This document shows, one piece after another, positions 11,736-22,760 of a stretch of DNA of 64,000 nt. This stretch comes from Paraspadella gotoi (lineage: Eukaryota > Chaetognatha). The notes below the pieces were generated by a model, which ran no database searches, was not told where the DNA came from, and saw only the letters and a list, made by a program, of their open reading frames with translations. Position numbers and translations under genes: made by a program. The DNA lies in assembly GCA_051294375.1 (NCBI GenBank), contig CM119264.1:15969245-16033244 (forward strand). The letters are read 5' to 3'. Position 1 is the first letter of the stretch. Each line of letters opens with the position of its first letter.

Positions 11736-11791
11736 TCGTTTGTAAAACAAAAAACATTTTGCCTCAATTTTAAATGTTAAAAAAATATTTG

Positions 11792-12306
11792 AGATTAAAG
11801 ACGAAATCTTTTACATCAACGATTTTTTATTTTTTAAAGGTGCATACAAGTTTCGGCTTTCATTCAAGCCTTCATCAGTGCTTTGACAATTCACAATTTG
11901 ATCTTTTTTAAATTGACTTTGAGAGAGAGAGAGATAGAAGAAATGGCCAACAAAGATGTGAGACAGGACAGTGGTGAAATGTGAGGACAGGTTTAAGAAG
12001 AGAGAGAGAGAGAGAGAATGTGAGGGAAAAGAAATTAAATTTTGTGAGTGAGAGAGAGAGTATGAAATACATTAGATAATGTACAACAATAATAAATTTA
12101 TTAAATAAGTAACAGACTTAAACAAATTAAATGATTTAAATTAATTCAGATTAAATAAAGTGAATAAAGAAATGAAATTTAGATGAAATGGAAATAAGGA
12201 TGTTGAGGGATAGGTAAGTGAAAGAGTAAGTGAAAATTAAGAAAAAGAAAAGCTCAAAAGGAGCTGGCCCCCCCCCGGCGATGTAAAAGATTTCGTCTTT
12301 AATCTC
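11792..12306 (-). mobile_element. Penelope-like element 3' region relic
   Basis: On the minus strand it starts with the G-run plus CCAGCTCCTTTTGAGC landmark, also present just after the coding region at 34770-34795. It continues through CTTACCTATCCCTCA, TC tracts and CTTTGTTGG, and ends in a hammerhead-like motif (11841-11881; CTGATGA, GGCT/AGCC, GAAAC). A 27-bp inverted repeat brackets it (GAGATTAAAGACGAAATC at 11793 and its complement ending at 12306). Confidence 0.6.
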
Positions 12307-12383
12307 AAATAACTCAAACACAACGAAAGAAAGTTTAATCACAAAAAAATATTTAAATATTTTAGTCTTCAACACCCTTGGCT

Positions 12384-13203
12384 TAAGAAAAAGGGTCATT
12401 CAATTCAACTTCAAAATAGGCTAAATGGAGTACAAATTCAGAAAGCTGAGCTCCTGGCGATTCCGAAAATGTATTCACTTTAAGCATTTGATGCATTCTA
12501 CCCCATTTTATATCGGTTTTAATTATAATATAAAATAAAGAAACCTATCTGAAGAGTTGCAGGTCAACGAAAAGCTAATCCATCTGATATTTTTTTATGA
12601 ATTCTTTATTACTGAATTAGAAAAATGTAATAGAGAGACATTTTTAAATTTCAACTTGTATCCTTGAAAATGAAACGTTTTTAAACTTTAACCCTGAATT
12701 CTTTCTAACTGGAACGCGTTTATCAAAATGTCTCTCTATTACATTTTTACAAATGTTTTTAAGATTGCTAATCAAATTTTAATTCAATATTATTGCAGTC
12801 GTTTAGGCTGCAACTCTTCAAATTCAGTGTAGATTCATTGTAGCTCGAATTTCTTTACCATCTATTTAACTGAAGATTTTGTTCATGACTGGAAAACCAA
12901 CAGAGTAACGAGATTAATTGTTTAATTCTCCCCTTCTAAACTATCCCATACCGTGTTTAACTTCTTCACCTAGAATTTTTTAACAACCAGATTGAAAAAC
13001 AAATCTTTAAAATGTGCTTACCCATTTAACTTAACAATTTTGTTATTTACCCATTTAAAAAAAATGATTGAAAACAGAATGAACACAAATAAATAATAAC
13101 TTATTTTTTTGTGATTACTGATGACTATAATGTATTTCTCGATATATTAGCTCTAACACATCAATGATTACGTATTGTTAAGCTGAATGACCTTTCCTCT
13201 TAA
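12384..13203. repeat. Left arm of 0.8-kb inverted repeat
   Basis: It is the inverted partner of 15371-16198. Matching blocks include GGGTCATTCAATTCAACTTC, GAGCTCCTGGCGATTCCG, CCTATCTGAAGAGTTGCAGG and TACGTATTGTTAAGCTGAAT. The outer termini are AAGAAAAAGGGTCATTC and its complement. The spacer holds other insertions, so this is probably the shell of a large inverted-repeat transposon. No coding frame is preserved. Confidence 0.7.
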
Positions 13204-13369
13204 GCTAAAAACTAATATTTTTTTAATGAATGTTTTAAAAACAGTTAAATAGGATAAATTAAAATCATTATCAGAAGTAATTAACTTGATTAAAGATTAT
13301 TATATTAAAAAAAATTAACTGGAAAAAGCTAATAAATACTATAAATGGTGAATTTCCATATTTTGACTC

Positions 13370-13499
13370 AACACCCCTGGCTCGGGCGAAAAAGTATTTT
13401 TTTTAAAATAAAACTCTTTTAGTTAAAAAGAGCTTGGAAAAACGAACAGAATGACACCCAGACTGGTTAACTAATTAAAACTTAGTCGGATTTAAATTT
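13370..13499 (+). mobile_element. hAT-like element fragment (right end)
   Basis: It matches the right end of the 24798-25331 element: AACGAACAGAATGACACCCA followed by GTCGGATTTAAAT. The final bases of the terminal repeat are replaced by the insertion at 13500. Confidence 0.5.
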
Positions 13500-14153
13500 C
13501 TGAGAGCTCTAATACGTATATATATAGCATTCAGATCGACTTATTTATTGAGAAATAAATCGCTCCTCACCAGGATTCGATCCCGGTTCCTGAACGCTTG
13601 TTGTCTGGTAATTACAGCCAGAGGCTACCCAGACAACTGAAAAATCTGATTCGAATCCTCCTATTTATAACTTTAAAAACAGATTCAAATCTTTTGTTTT
13701 ATTTCGAATTAATCTGTTTTCAACCTTTTATATTTGTTATTGATTTTGTTTACTTTTGAAATCTTTAACTGAATAATTACAGTCTTGATATCTCAGCTCA
13801 AGATAAATAAAAGATCCTAAATTGTTAATTCGATCATCTGGAATTAAATCTTACTTTTATCTCACTTAACAAAATCTTGTTTTTATTTAATCATCTAATG
13901 TAATAAGTACATTATAAGAAAGATGAAATAAACTAAGTGAAGTGAATGATACCAAACAAATTAGTTAAAAGATTAATTCAATAACGCCAAAACTTCCCTG
14001 CAACGCTGCTACTGATCATGGTAATGATCCTCATCAACATCTTAGGACTCTGACGTTCAGTTGCCCGTCACTTCGTCACGCTGTGGCTGCACTCAGTCAA
14101 CCGGCCACATATATACTTATTAAATAAGTATATATACGTATTAGAGCTCTCAG
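13500..14153. mobile_element. Inverted-repeat element Z with tRNA-like module
   Basis: The terminal inverted repeats read CTGAGAGCTCTAATACGTAT and its complement, and the element is flanked on both sides by AAATTT (13494-13499, 14154-14159), a 6-bp duplication. A tRNA-like stretch lies inside on the minus strand (13562-13640). It has a B box GGATCGAATCC and a weaker A-box-like TAGCCTCTGGCTG. No protein frame was seen. Confidence 0.6.
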
Positions 14154-14159
14154 AAATTT

Positions 14160-14400
14160 ATATTTTTGAAAGTTTAGGGGAGAAAACGAATATGACAATA
14201 AAATAATTTCCTGGGTGCTCATTATGGATTTTCCACGCCAGATTTTGTGTCAAACCACTTCCGTTTATAAAAATAAGGATTTTTGGAAAAAAACAAGCTG
14301 TTATTCAGCAAGCATACTTCAATTAATCAAAATAAAGTTACCAATAACCTTAATATAGAACCAAATTCATATACTCGATCCTAAAACTTTTTTCATAATA
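14160..14400. repeat. Left arm of inverted repeat Q
   Basis: It is the inverted partner of 17700-17945. Shared blocks include GGGAGAAAACGAATATGACA, CTCATTATGGATTTTCCA, AACCACTTCCG and AATCAAAATAAAGTTA. Confidence 0.6.
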
Positions 14401-14587
14401 TTTTTATATTTTTGGATAGAGAATGACTGGAATAATGTAAATCTTAAGTTACGTCCAAATTGGCCAGTGGGTTTAGAAGAAATCGACCAAAAACAACCAA
14501 AATTCATCTCCCTTTTTTCAATATTCTCGCCTTTTAAGATTTTCGCCGATTCTGACTTCCTGTTACAAACTTATAATTCCGCTAGTT

Positions 14588-15110
14588 AATTTTTAGTCGG
14601 ATCTGCTTATCAGCAGATGTCGGTCCGTCCCCTCAATCTTGTCGGGCATTCACTTATATCATGTCCGAACATCGAATTATGATAAATTATGCAAAAAAAA
14701 ATGATGTCCGTCCGTCCATCCCACCTTATCAAAAAACACCAATTACTAGTGATTGGATGGATGGATTGGAATGAAATTTTGTGTGTGGGTAGGGAAGTGT
14801 GTGATTGAGCTGGATATGAAGTTTCGATGAAATCGTCCGAGTGGAAGTGAGTTTAAATGGAAAAAACAAAAAAATATATTTCACTATTTGAACACCATGA
14901 GTGAACGCTCACGAGTGGATGGGGCGATTGACCTGAAATTTTGTATGTGTGTAGGAAAGTGTGTGATTAAGCTGGAAATAAAGTTTTGATGGAATCGTTT
15001 GAGTGGAAATGAGTTTAAATGGAAAAAATAAAAAACCTGTTTCACTAATTGATTATGCTTTTTTCTTTTTATATGAAATGTAAATGCAAGATCTATTAAT
15101 TAATCAAATA
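14588..15110 (-). mobile_element. HINE-type element copy, 3' half
   Basis: Plus strand reads TTTTTAGTCGGATCTGCTTA, then the CATTCACTTATATCATGTCC block and two internal tandem units (GATTGGATGGATGGATTGG and CTCACGAGTGGATGGGGCG). It is the inverted counterpart of the right half of the copy at 16951-17685. Confidence 0.75.
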
Positions 15111-15370
15111 ATTTTTATTATTCAAAAAAAGTTTTACTTTAGTACATTTTAGCCTTTTTTCTTTCAAAATCATTAAAAAGAATTTCATTTTCATTTATTA
15201 TTCTGGGGTATAATTAGTTTCAAAATTTGTTATACTTTTGACTTAATTTTGCACTCCCCCTGTAAGGAGGTTTTAGGAAAAATGATTTTAAATTTGTATC
15301 TCGCATATGCCTATGATTAATTGATTATGACTTCATTTTGGGACTATTGCCATCCCTATATCTTTGTTCC

Positions 15371-16198
15371 TTTAAGAGGAAAGGTCATTCAGCATAACAA
15401 TACGTAATCATTGATGTATTAGAGCTAATATATCGAGAAATACATTATAATCATCAGTAATTACAAAAAAAAATTTTTTATTTATATGTAAACAATCTGT
15501 TTTTAATCATTTTTTTTAAATGGGTAAATAACAAAATTGTTAAGTTAAATGGGTAAGCACATTTTTTAAAGATTTGTTTTTCAATCTGGTTGTTAAAAAA
15601 TTCTAGGTAAGAAGTTAAAACACGGTATGGGTTAGTTTAGAAGGGGAGAATTAAACAATTAATCTCGTTACTCTGTTGGTTTTCCAGTCATGAACAAAAT
15701 CTTCAGTTAAATAGATGGTAAAGAAATTCGATCTACAATGAATCTACACTGAATTTGAAGAGTTGCAGCCTAAACGACTTCAATAATTTTGAATTAAAAA
15801 TGTGATTAGCAATCTTAATAACATTTGTAAAAATGTAATAGAGAGATATTTTGAAAAACGCGTTCCAGTTAGAAATAATTCAGGGTTAAAGTTTAAAAAT
15901 GTTTCATTTTCAAGGATACAAGTTGAAATTTAAAAATGTCTCTCTATTACATTTTTCTAATTCAGTAATAAAAAATTCATAAAAAATATCAGATGGATTG
16001 GCCTTTTCGTTTGACCTGCAACTCTTCAGATAGGTTTCTTTTATTTTATATTATAATTAAAACCGATATAAAATGGGGTAGAATGCATCAAATGTTTAAA
16101 GTGAATACATTTTCGGAATCGTCAGGAGCTCAGCTTTCTGAATTTGTACTCCATTTTGGCCTATTTTGAAGTTGAATTGAATGACCCTTTTTCTTAAA
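15371..16198. repeat. Right arm of 0.8-kb inverted repeat
   Basis: Inverted partner of 12384-13203. Divergence between arms is small, with scattered substitutions and short indels. Confidence 0.7.
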
Positions 16199-16305
16199 AG
16201 ATATTACAAAAATCAGTTTTTTCTCTCAACCTTTTAAAGAAAGATTTTCGCCTACTTAATGATCTTTAAGCCTTTAAAAGTTTACTAAATAATGCAATAA
16301 AAAAA

Positions 16306-16805
16306 TAGCAAATTAGATGGAAGGCGCCTTGGCCTTTGCAGGTAGCAAGCCTCCCACTCAACCCTAACCAAGGCCCCGAGCAAAAATATTTACTGCGCTA
16401 CTGGTGCAAAAATTGCTACTTGCTAGGAACCAAAATTATCAGAAACCGCTTCGTTTTTTTAAATTTTTTTCTAAGCCTGGAGCGACATATCAAATAGGAG
16501 ATGAACAGGAGGACCGGGTGAGAAAAGGTTATTAAGAATTAGCGATAGCTGCAAGGTTAGGGTTTAGGGAAAGGCTTGTGCAAGAGACATTAAGATTAGG
16601 GTTTAGGTTTGGAAATGAATATAAGGCCAGGGCTAAGGTTTAGGGTTAAGGTTAGGGAGAGAAGGCCTATGTTAGGATTAGGGTTATCAAAGTAGCTTGC
16701 TGGAGAAGTCACAAACTGAGAAAACTGGTTAGGATTAAGGTTTTGATTAGAACCTGATTTAGGGTCAAGGTTGAGTGGGAGGTTTGCCTTCCATCTAATT
16801 CGCTA
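16306..16805. mobile_element. MITE carrying TTAGGG-like repeats
   Basis: The termini are inverted: TAGCAAATTAGATGGAAGGC at the left and GCCTTCCATCTAATTCGCTA at the right. A second inverted block sits inside (CCTCCCACTCAACC against GGTTGAGTGGGAGG). Between them are many degenerate GGTTAGGGTTTAGGG units. Confidence 0.65.
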
Positions 16806-16950
16806 CTACTTTTAAGGCTAATATCTTGTCTTAAGGATCAAATATTTAAAATACCTTAGAGAGTTCTATTTGTATAACCAAAACATACTTTCATATAAAA
16901 TTTTATTAAAATTGGTTGAGTAGTTTGGTCAGGCTCGATTTAGCTTTAAA

Positions 16951-17685
16951 CAAGTTTGAGCAAACAATGTCGGATCTGCCCACGATCATTATCGGTAATT
17001 AAATAATTAATAATTAATTAATAAATATTAGTCAATTAAATAATTAACTTGATCCGAAATGTTTGTTTTGATTGATTGACTGATTAATTAATAATTTATT
17101 GACTAATTGATTAACTGATTAATTATTTGATTAACAGAAGAGGATTTAGCCTGCCGTCCAATTCTCCTCCTCCTCTTCTTTCCTCCTCCTGCCCCTCAGT
17201 ATATTTTGTCTAGCGATACATTCTCTCGTTTCTACTCTTCGCGAAATATACCATTATTTTTCCCTCTATTACTTCACACCTTCAATACCCCTCAAGATTA
17301 ATTTACACATCTTGCATTTACATTTAATATAAAGAGAAAAAGAAGCATAGTCAATTAGTGAAACAGGTTTTTTGTATTTTTCCATTTAAACTCATTTCCA
17401 CTCAAACGATTCCATTGAAACTTTATTTGCAGCTTAATCACACACTTTCCTACCCACATATACAATTTCATTCCAATCCATCAATCCAATCAAGAATAAT
17501 TAGTGTTTTATGTTAAGGTGGGACCGATGGACGGACGAACATCGTTTTTTTTTAATAATTTATCATAATTCGATGTTCTGACATGAAATAAGTTAATGCC
17601 CGACAAGATTGAGGGGGCGGACTGACGGACCGACAAAGTGAATTATAGAGTTGGGATTTGCTTATAAGCAGATCCGACTAAAAAC
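16951..17685 (+). mobile_element. HINE-type element, full-length copy
   Basis: This complete example has the left end CAAGTTTGAGCAAACAATGT, then CGGATCTGCCCACGATCATT, an AATTAATT block, a pyrimidine-rich insert near 17155-17290, and an internal unit (AACTCATTTCCACTCAAACG). A GGACGGACGAAC block and the right-end palindrome (TTGCTTATAAGCA within GGATTTGCTTATAAGCAGATCC) follow, and the copy ends GACTAAAA. The 11-mer GTCGGATCTGC near the left end is the inverse of GCAGATCCGAC at the right end (subterminal inverted repeat). There is no coding capacity. Confidence 0.8.
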
Positions 17686-17699
17686 TAATTTTAACATGA

Positions 17700-17945
17700 T
17701 TTTTTTTATAATAATACTTTTTTAACCTTACTTATAAACCAAAACCAAAAATTTACTATCAAGGTTATTAATAACTTTATTTTGATTAATTTAGTGTTTA
17801 CTGGCTGAATAACCTGATTTTTTAAAACCGGAAGTGGTTCGACGCAAAAACTGGTCTGGAAAATCCATAATGAGCAATTGAGCATCCAGGGAATTTTTTT
17901 ATTGTCATATTCGTTTTCTCCACTAAATTTGGCACAAAAAAAAGT
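17700..17945. repeat. Right arm of inverted repeat Q
   Basis: Inverted partner of 14160-14400. The pair encloses the HINE copies, the telomere-like MITE and part of the 0.8-kb arm. Confidence 0.6.
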
Positions 17946-18049
17946 CCTAACGACTTCCCTCTGCGTTGGCAAAGCGAGACCGTCCTAGGGTAACCGCGAC
18001 AGTGACTGGATGCGTCACTGAGGGTCGGAAGCCCCCAAATCCAACAGTG
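17946..18049 (-). pseudogene. GC-rich possible exon half (split by V element)
   Basis: This sequence is GC-rich and not part of any repeat family I can see. If the V element (18050-18772) and one copy of its 7-bp duplication are removed, it joins to 18773-18835 and gives about 165 bp open on the minus strand (ending ...SDASSHCRGYPRTVSLCQR) with an acceptor-like GGTAACAG upstream. The plus strand is also open over the same stretch and ends at a TAA, so the coding strand is undecided. It may be an old exon killed by insertion or an unrecognised repeat fragment. Confidence 0.22.
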
Positions 18050-18772
18050 TAGGACTAAGCTCTGACGAACAAAGCCCGAGGTTTTTTTAATATATTCTTA
18101 TACCGGCCAAGGTAGAATGATGGCAATATTGTTAATATTAAGTTTCAAAAAAATCCTACCATAAATATAGAAAATATTAACCAAAATATTTGGAAAATTG
18201 ACCCCTTCTTTGGAAGATTTTTGCCATAGAAGATTTTTCCCGAATCTGACTCCCGGTTGAAAACTCTTAGAATTCCGATCGTTAGCTCCTCTTTTACTTT
18301 TACTTTAAAAAAAAATTTCACCAAAATGGACTAATTCACTTTACCATGATCGTATCATATCAAAATAACCAAATAAAATGTAAAGAAAAATTTTGAGAGC
18401 CCTTCAGACATATGGCTATCGGATTCCTGAATTTGAAGTTTATTGTAAAATCACAACATATGTTAAATGCGTTGACATTGTATTGAAGTTGAGAAATCCC
18501 TTTATTTTATATATAAAAATTGCGTCGAAAATATTTTCCCGAGCGGACCAGTCCATTTGAATCTGATGGTTTGATGTCAAAATGATGGTTATTTGTCAAG
18601 AGAAAAAAAATGCGAGCCCTTCAGATGCAACAGGATCGGAATCGAGTGTTTTTACATCTGTTTTTTACCTGAATTTTTCCCAGGGGCGTTGACATTATTT
18701 GGTAGTCAGATTTTAACGAAAATCTCCATTGAAAAAGTCTTCCTCGATTTCTAAGAACGACGTAGACTCCTA
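18050..18772 (-). mobile_element. V-family transposon copy
   Basis: Its ends are TAGGACTAAGCTCTGACG and CGTAGACTCCTA. The same ends occur in the other orientation at 21920-22419 and 22761-23375. It is flanked by a 7-bp duplication AACAGTG (18043-18049, 18773-18779). The interior includes the landmarks ATATTCTTATACCGGCCAAG, TTTACTTTTACTTT and AAAAGTCTTCCTCGATTTC. A duplication of 7-8 bp suggests hAT or a related superfamily. Confidence 0.65.
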
Positions 18773-18827
18773 AACAGTGAGATTCCCCATCCCAATGGGC
18801 AGCACAGGCAACCCGGCTGTTACCAAA

Positions 18828-19126
18828 AAAGCATAAGGATCGTCGCAATCGCATAAGAAAAATCTGGATTGACGACAAATTTTGAAACTAAAAAAAGAAA
18901 ATTTGAGAAAAGAAAATTAAATTATAAACAGAAAGAAAGATTCTATTTTGTCAATAAAAAAAATTAATAAAGTACCGAAGCAAATTAAAGTAATAGTTTC
19001 TGAAAAAAAAACAAAAAAACTTTTTCATTGTTAAAATATTAACTGATCAGCAGACCCAGTGCCTAAGAAAGAAAACGGAATAAAAACCTGATGTTGCGAT
19101 TACAAAATGATAACATGCACGAATGC
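18828..19126 (+). mobile_element. X-family element, left part
   Basis: It begins AAAGCATAAGGATCGTCGCA and runs through GAAAATTTGAGAAAAGAAAA to CCTGATGTTGCGATTACAAA, matching 28212-28625 and 29351-29405. It is interrupted at 19127 by hAT-like element Y and resumes at 21679. Confidence 0.65.
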
Positions 19127-21678
19127 TAGACACATTTAAATCCGATTCTTTTTAAGATAGAAATCTCAGAAGAACGGCATTCTTTTCCTTTTTTTCCGTT
19201 CTATCTGAATATATGACTTTTGTTAGACTTTTTAAAATTCTTGGCCCTTCCCAGGAGCGCCAAAGTGCCACGAGCGTCTAAATTCACATATATTCGTAGA
19301 TTTCTTGAACAAGTTCTATTTAAATTTAATTTTCTAATATAATTAGTTCATTCCTGACTAGAATATTGCATTGCAAGTTAGTTAATATATTAAAAAAATA
19401 GTTTTAGGTGCTTATTATGTTGAAAAACTACTTTTACAAACCGGAAGTTACCAAAAACAGCAAAAAATTAGTTCTAAAGCTACGAACTAATTTTATAAAT
19501 TTGCTAGATATGTTACATGTTCTTTTTTATCATTTATTTCAAAAGTTTAATTTAAATATTTTATTTAGTTATTAGATATTGTTTAATTATGCAGATGCGC
19601 AAGCTTTTTTACTTTAACTTTGATGTTTAAAATGGTTGATGAACTTTCATTGTATTTTATGTCAGATACCTAAATCAATAATACCACTATATATTCTTAT
19701 AATAGAGAAATATGGTGTAAAGACATTACAAAAAAAACATTAAATGTAATCGTTATTGTAAAAGACTTCATCTTTATTTCAAACTCAATTTAAAAACAAA
19801 CAAAAATAAAAAAGTGAATAAAGAAAGTCAATCTCTTGAACCTTTGAACCTTCTCTAAATCATGGTGGTGGATGATCCCAACCACCATGGCCGTACAATG
19901 ACTCCTCCGTCTCTGCTCGCTGAGACAGAGGGAGACCTCTGGAAAGGCAATAAGCAATCAATGCCCTCTAATCACCTGTCACAACTATGACTCTCCTCAG
20001 AAGTCGTCAACCCAAATGAGCTTTCCCCTTTATTCATCTAGTCCTCATTTAAAATCAGCACGGACAATAAACATATTTTTCTTAACTAGCTTTAAAGCTA
20101 CAAATCATAGGTGACCACCATACGATTCATTTTTTATTGCTCTATCTATATATGTCACTTTTGATATACTGGATTCCTGATTTCTAGAACAAGCAGCTTT
20201 TTTATCTCAAGATGTATATTACTATCAGGAATACTGAGATTGAGAGAGAGTGAATAGGAAATGAAGGAAAAAGAATGTTTAGGTTCAGTTAATTGTTTAA
20301 AATAGAACTATTTATTAAATATAAATATAGAAAATATTAACTTGAAAAAATTATAAAAACTGTAATCGTAACTAACATTAACTAAATCAATTTCATTTAA
20401 TAAAAAAAAAATTTTGTATTAAAAAATAAAAGAATAGATAAGAATAGATAAGAGATAGAAGGGAAATAATAAGACATAAAATTAATAAAGAGAGCTCAAC
20501 ATAAAGATGGCTACCCCTACAAGGACAAATAAAAGGTAGTACCGATAAGATTGGGTGCTGAGAGGGTCAAGTCAACCTCAGTTTCTTTACCGACTAAACT
20601 GTTATATGTGGGTCACTGGGTCAGGTAATGTTTCCGTGAGGAACAGATCTAGTGCAACTCAATTTGACTTTAAATACCTGCCAGTTGCCCTCTTTTCAGA
20701 TAAGGTAGGCCAGGGCCTGTCCGTGCTGATTTTAAAATTTATTCATCTGAAGCTGTCATTTGGGTTGACGACCTCTCTGAGGAGTCATATTTGGTTGCTA
20801 CAGGTGATTAGAGGGCATTGGTTGCTTATTGCTTTTCCAGAGGTCTCCCTCTGCCTCGGTGAGTGGAGACGGGGGAGTCATTGTGCAACCGTGGTGGTTG
20901 GGATCATCCACCACCACAATTTAGAGAAGGTTCAAGGGTTCAAAAGATTGACTTTTTGTTTATTCACTCTTTTTTTCATTTTTTGTCTTTGCAAATTATT
21001 TTTTTTTTTTGTGGTTTTTAAATTGAGTTTGAAATAAAGATGAAGTCTTTTACAACAACGATTACATTTAATTTTTTTTTGTAATGTCTTTACACCATAT
21101 TTCTCTATTATAACAATATATATTGGTATTATTGATTTAGGTATCTAACATAAAATACAATGAAAGTTCATCAGCCATTTTAAACGTCAAAGGTAAAAAG
21201 GCTTGTGCGTCTGCATAATTAAACAATATCTAATAATTAAATAAAATATTTAAATTATACTTTTGAAATAAATAATAAAAAAGAACATGTAACATATCTA
21301 GCGAATTTATAAAATTAGTTTGTATCTTTAGAACTAATTTTTTGCTGTTTTTGGTAACTTCCGGTTTGTAAAAATAGTTTTCAAACTTTATAAGTACCTA
21401 AAACTATTTTTTTTAAATATTAACTAACTTGCAATACAATATTCTAGTCAGGAATGAACTAATTATATTAGAAAATTAAATTTAAATAGAACTTGTTCAA
21501 GAAATCTACGAATATTTGTGAATTTTGACGCACGTGGCAATTTGGCGCTCCTGGGAAGGGCCAAGAATTTTAAAAAGTCTAACAAAAGTCATATATTCAG
21601 ATAGAACGGAAAAAAAGGAAAAGAATGCAGTTCTCCTGAGATTTCTATCTTAAAAAGAATCGGATTTAAATGTGTCTA
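19127..21678. mobile_element. hAT-like foldback element Y (2.55 kb)
   Basis: The terminal repeats start TAGACACATTTAAATCCGAT, and the two arms are inverted copies over roughly 0.9 kb each, with a unique centre near 20090-20550. An exact 8-bp duplication ACGAATGC flanks it (19119-19126, 21679-21686). The uninterrupted site is present in the X copy near 29402. The GC-richer parts of the arms (19860-20040 and 20720-20930) contain open frames that differ between arms, so I do not call a gene. Confidence 0.75.
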
Positions 21679-21686
21679 ACGAATGC

Positions 21687-21919
21687 GATGCTTAATTTTA
21701 CGAGTTCAATCTTAATTCAATTTTTTTTTTAAATAAAAACGCAGAGAGAGAGAAAGAGAGAGAAAAGAATGAAATCAAAAGGCAGAAGCAGAAGCAGCAG
21801 GAGAAAAGAGAAAAAGAATAAGCCCCTGCAGAGCCAGCTGCAGACTCGTTTTTTTTTCCTATGATTATGAATCAGTGACTAGGGAAAAGAGAGAGGGAGA
21901 GAGACATGTAATTTAGGAG
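21687..21919 (+). mobile_element. X-family element, middle part
   Basis: It continues the X element after Y: GATGCTTAATTTTACGAGTT, a GA tract, GGCAGAAGCAGAAGCAGCAG, CCCCTGCAGAGCCAGCTGCA. It matches 29405-29640 and is broken again at 21920 by a V copy. Confidence 0.65.
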
Positions 21920-22419
21920 TCTACGTCGTTCTTAGAGATCGAGGAAGACTTTTTCAATGGAGATTTTCGTTCAAATCTGACTACCAAACAATATAAACGC
22001 TCCTGGTAAAAATTCTGGTAAAATATCGATGTAAAAACACTTGATTCCGATCCTGTTGCATCTGAAGGGCTCTCAAAATTTTTCTTTACATTTTATTAGG
22101 TTATTTTGATATGATACGATCATGGTAAAGTGAATTAGTCCATTTTGGTGAAATTTTTATTTAAAGTAAAAGTAAAAGAGGATCTAACGATCGGAATTCT
22201 AAGAGTTTTCAACCGGGAGTCAGATTCGGGAAAAATCTTCTATGGCGAAAATCTTCCAAAGAGGGGGGGAATTTTTCGAAGATTTTGGTTAATATTTTCT
22301 ATATTTATAGTCGCATTTTTTTGAAACTTAATATTAACAATATTGCCATCATTCTACCTTGGCCGGTATAAGAATATATTAAAAAAGCCTCGGGCTTTGT
22401 TCGTCAGAGCTTAGTCCTG
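21920..22419 (+). mobile_element. V-family transposon copy nested in X
   Basis: It runs from AGGAGTCTACGTCGTTCTTA to GTCAGAGCTTAGTCCT. The flanks TGTAATT on both sides form the duplication, and the X copy near 29633 shows the single uninterrupted site (CATGTAATTAAAAGAG). Confidence 0.65.
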
Positions 22420-22705
22420 TGTAATTAAAAGAGAAAAGAGAGAGAGAAAGAAATATGAAAATAAAAGAGAGAAAATTTGTTTGTTTTGATAAAGCATAAA
22501 CAAAACATTTATTAACGGTCCAGACTCAATTTTAAGCACATCGATGATGAGAAGCTGTATATAAATTTTCAGCTTCATACACCCAAATTTAATCATAAAA
22601 AAGGCTATCTATAATTTGGAATGCTGACAACAACGCCGACGACGCCACTTATGCGCAAAAGCGTTACAATACCATCGCTAAGCGTTTGCGACGATAAAAA
22701 GCATG
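22420..22705 (+). mobile_element. X-family element, right end
   Basis: It matches 29640-29925: TCAATTTTAAGCACATCG, GCTGTATATAAATTTTCAGC, CAACAACGCCGACGACG, ending GCGTTTGCGACGATAAAAAG. Confidence 0.6.
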
Positions 22706-22760
22706 TTTTATTAGCAGGTTAAATAACAGCCGTTCAATGTAAATGATATTGAGACTAAAC

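Noticed and set aside
20555-21037. 160-codon plus-strand frame
   Set aside because: It lies in the right arm of hAT-like element Y. The matching left arm (19860-20040) does not keep a corresponding frame and no family was recognised.
18040-22425. A single 4.4-kb foldback transposon
   Set aside because: Target duplications and the second X copy show separate V, X and Y insertions with V in both orientations.
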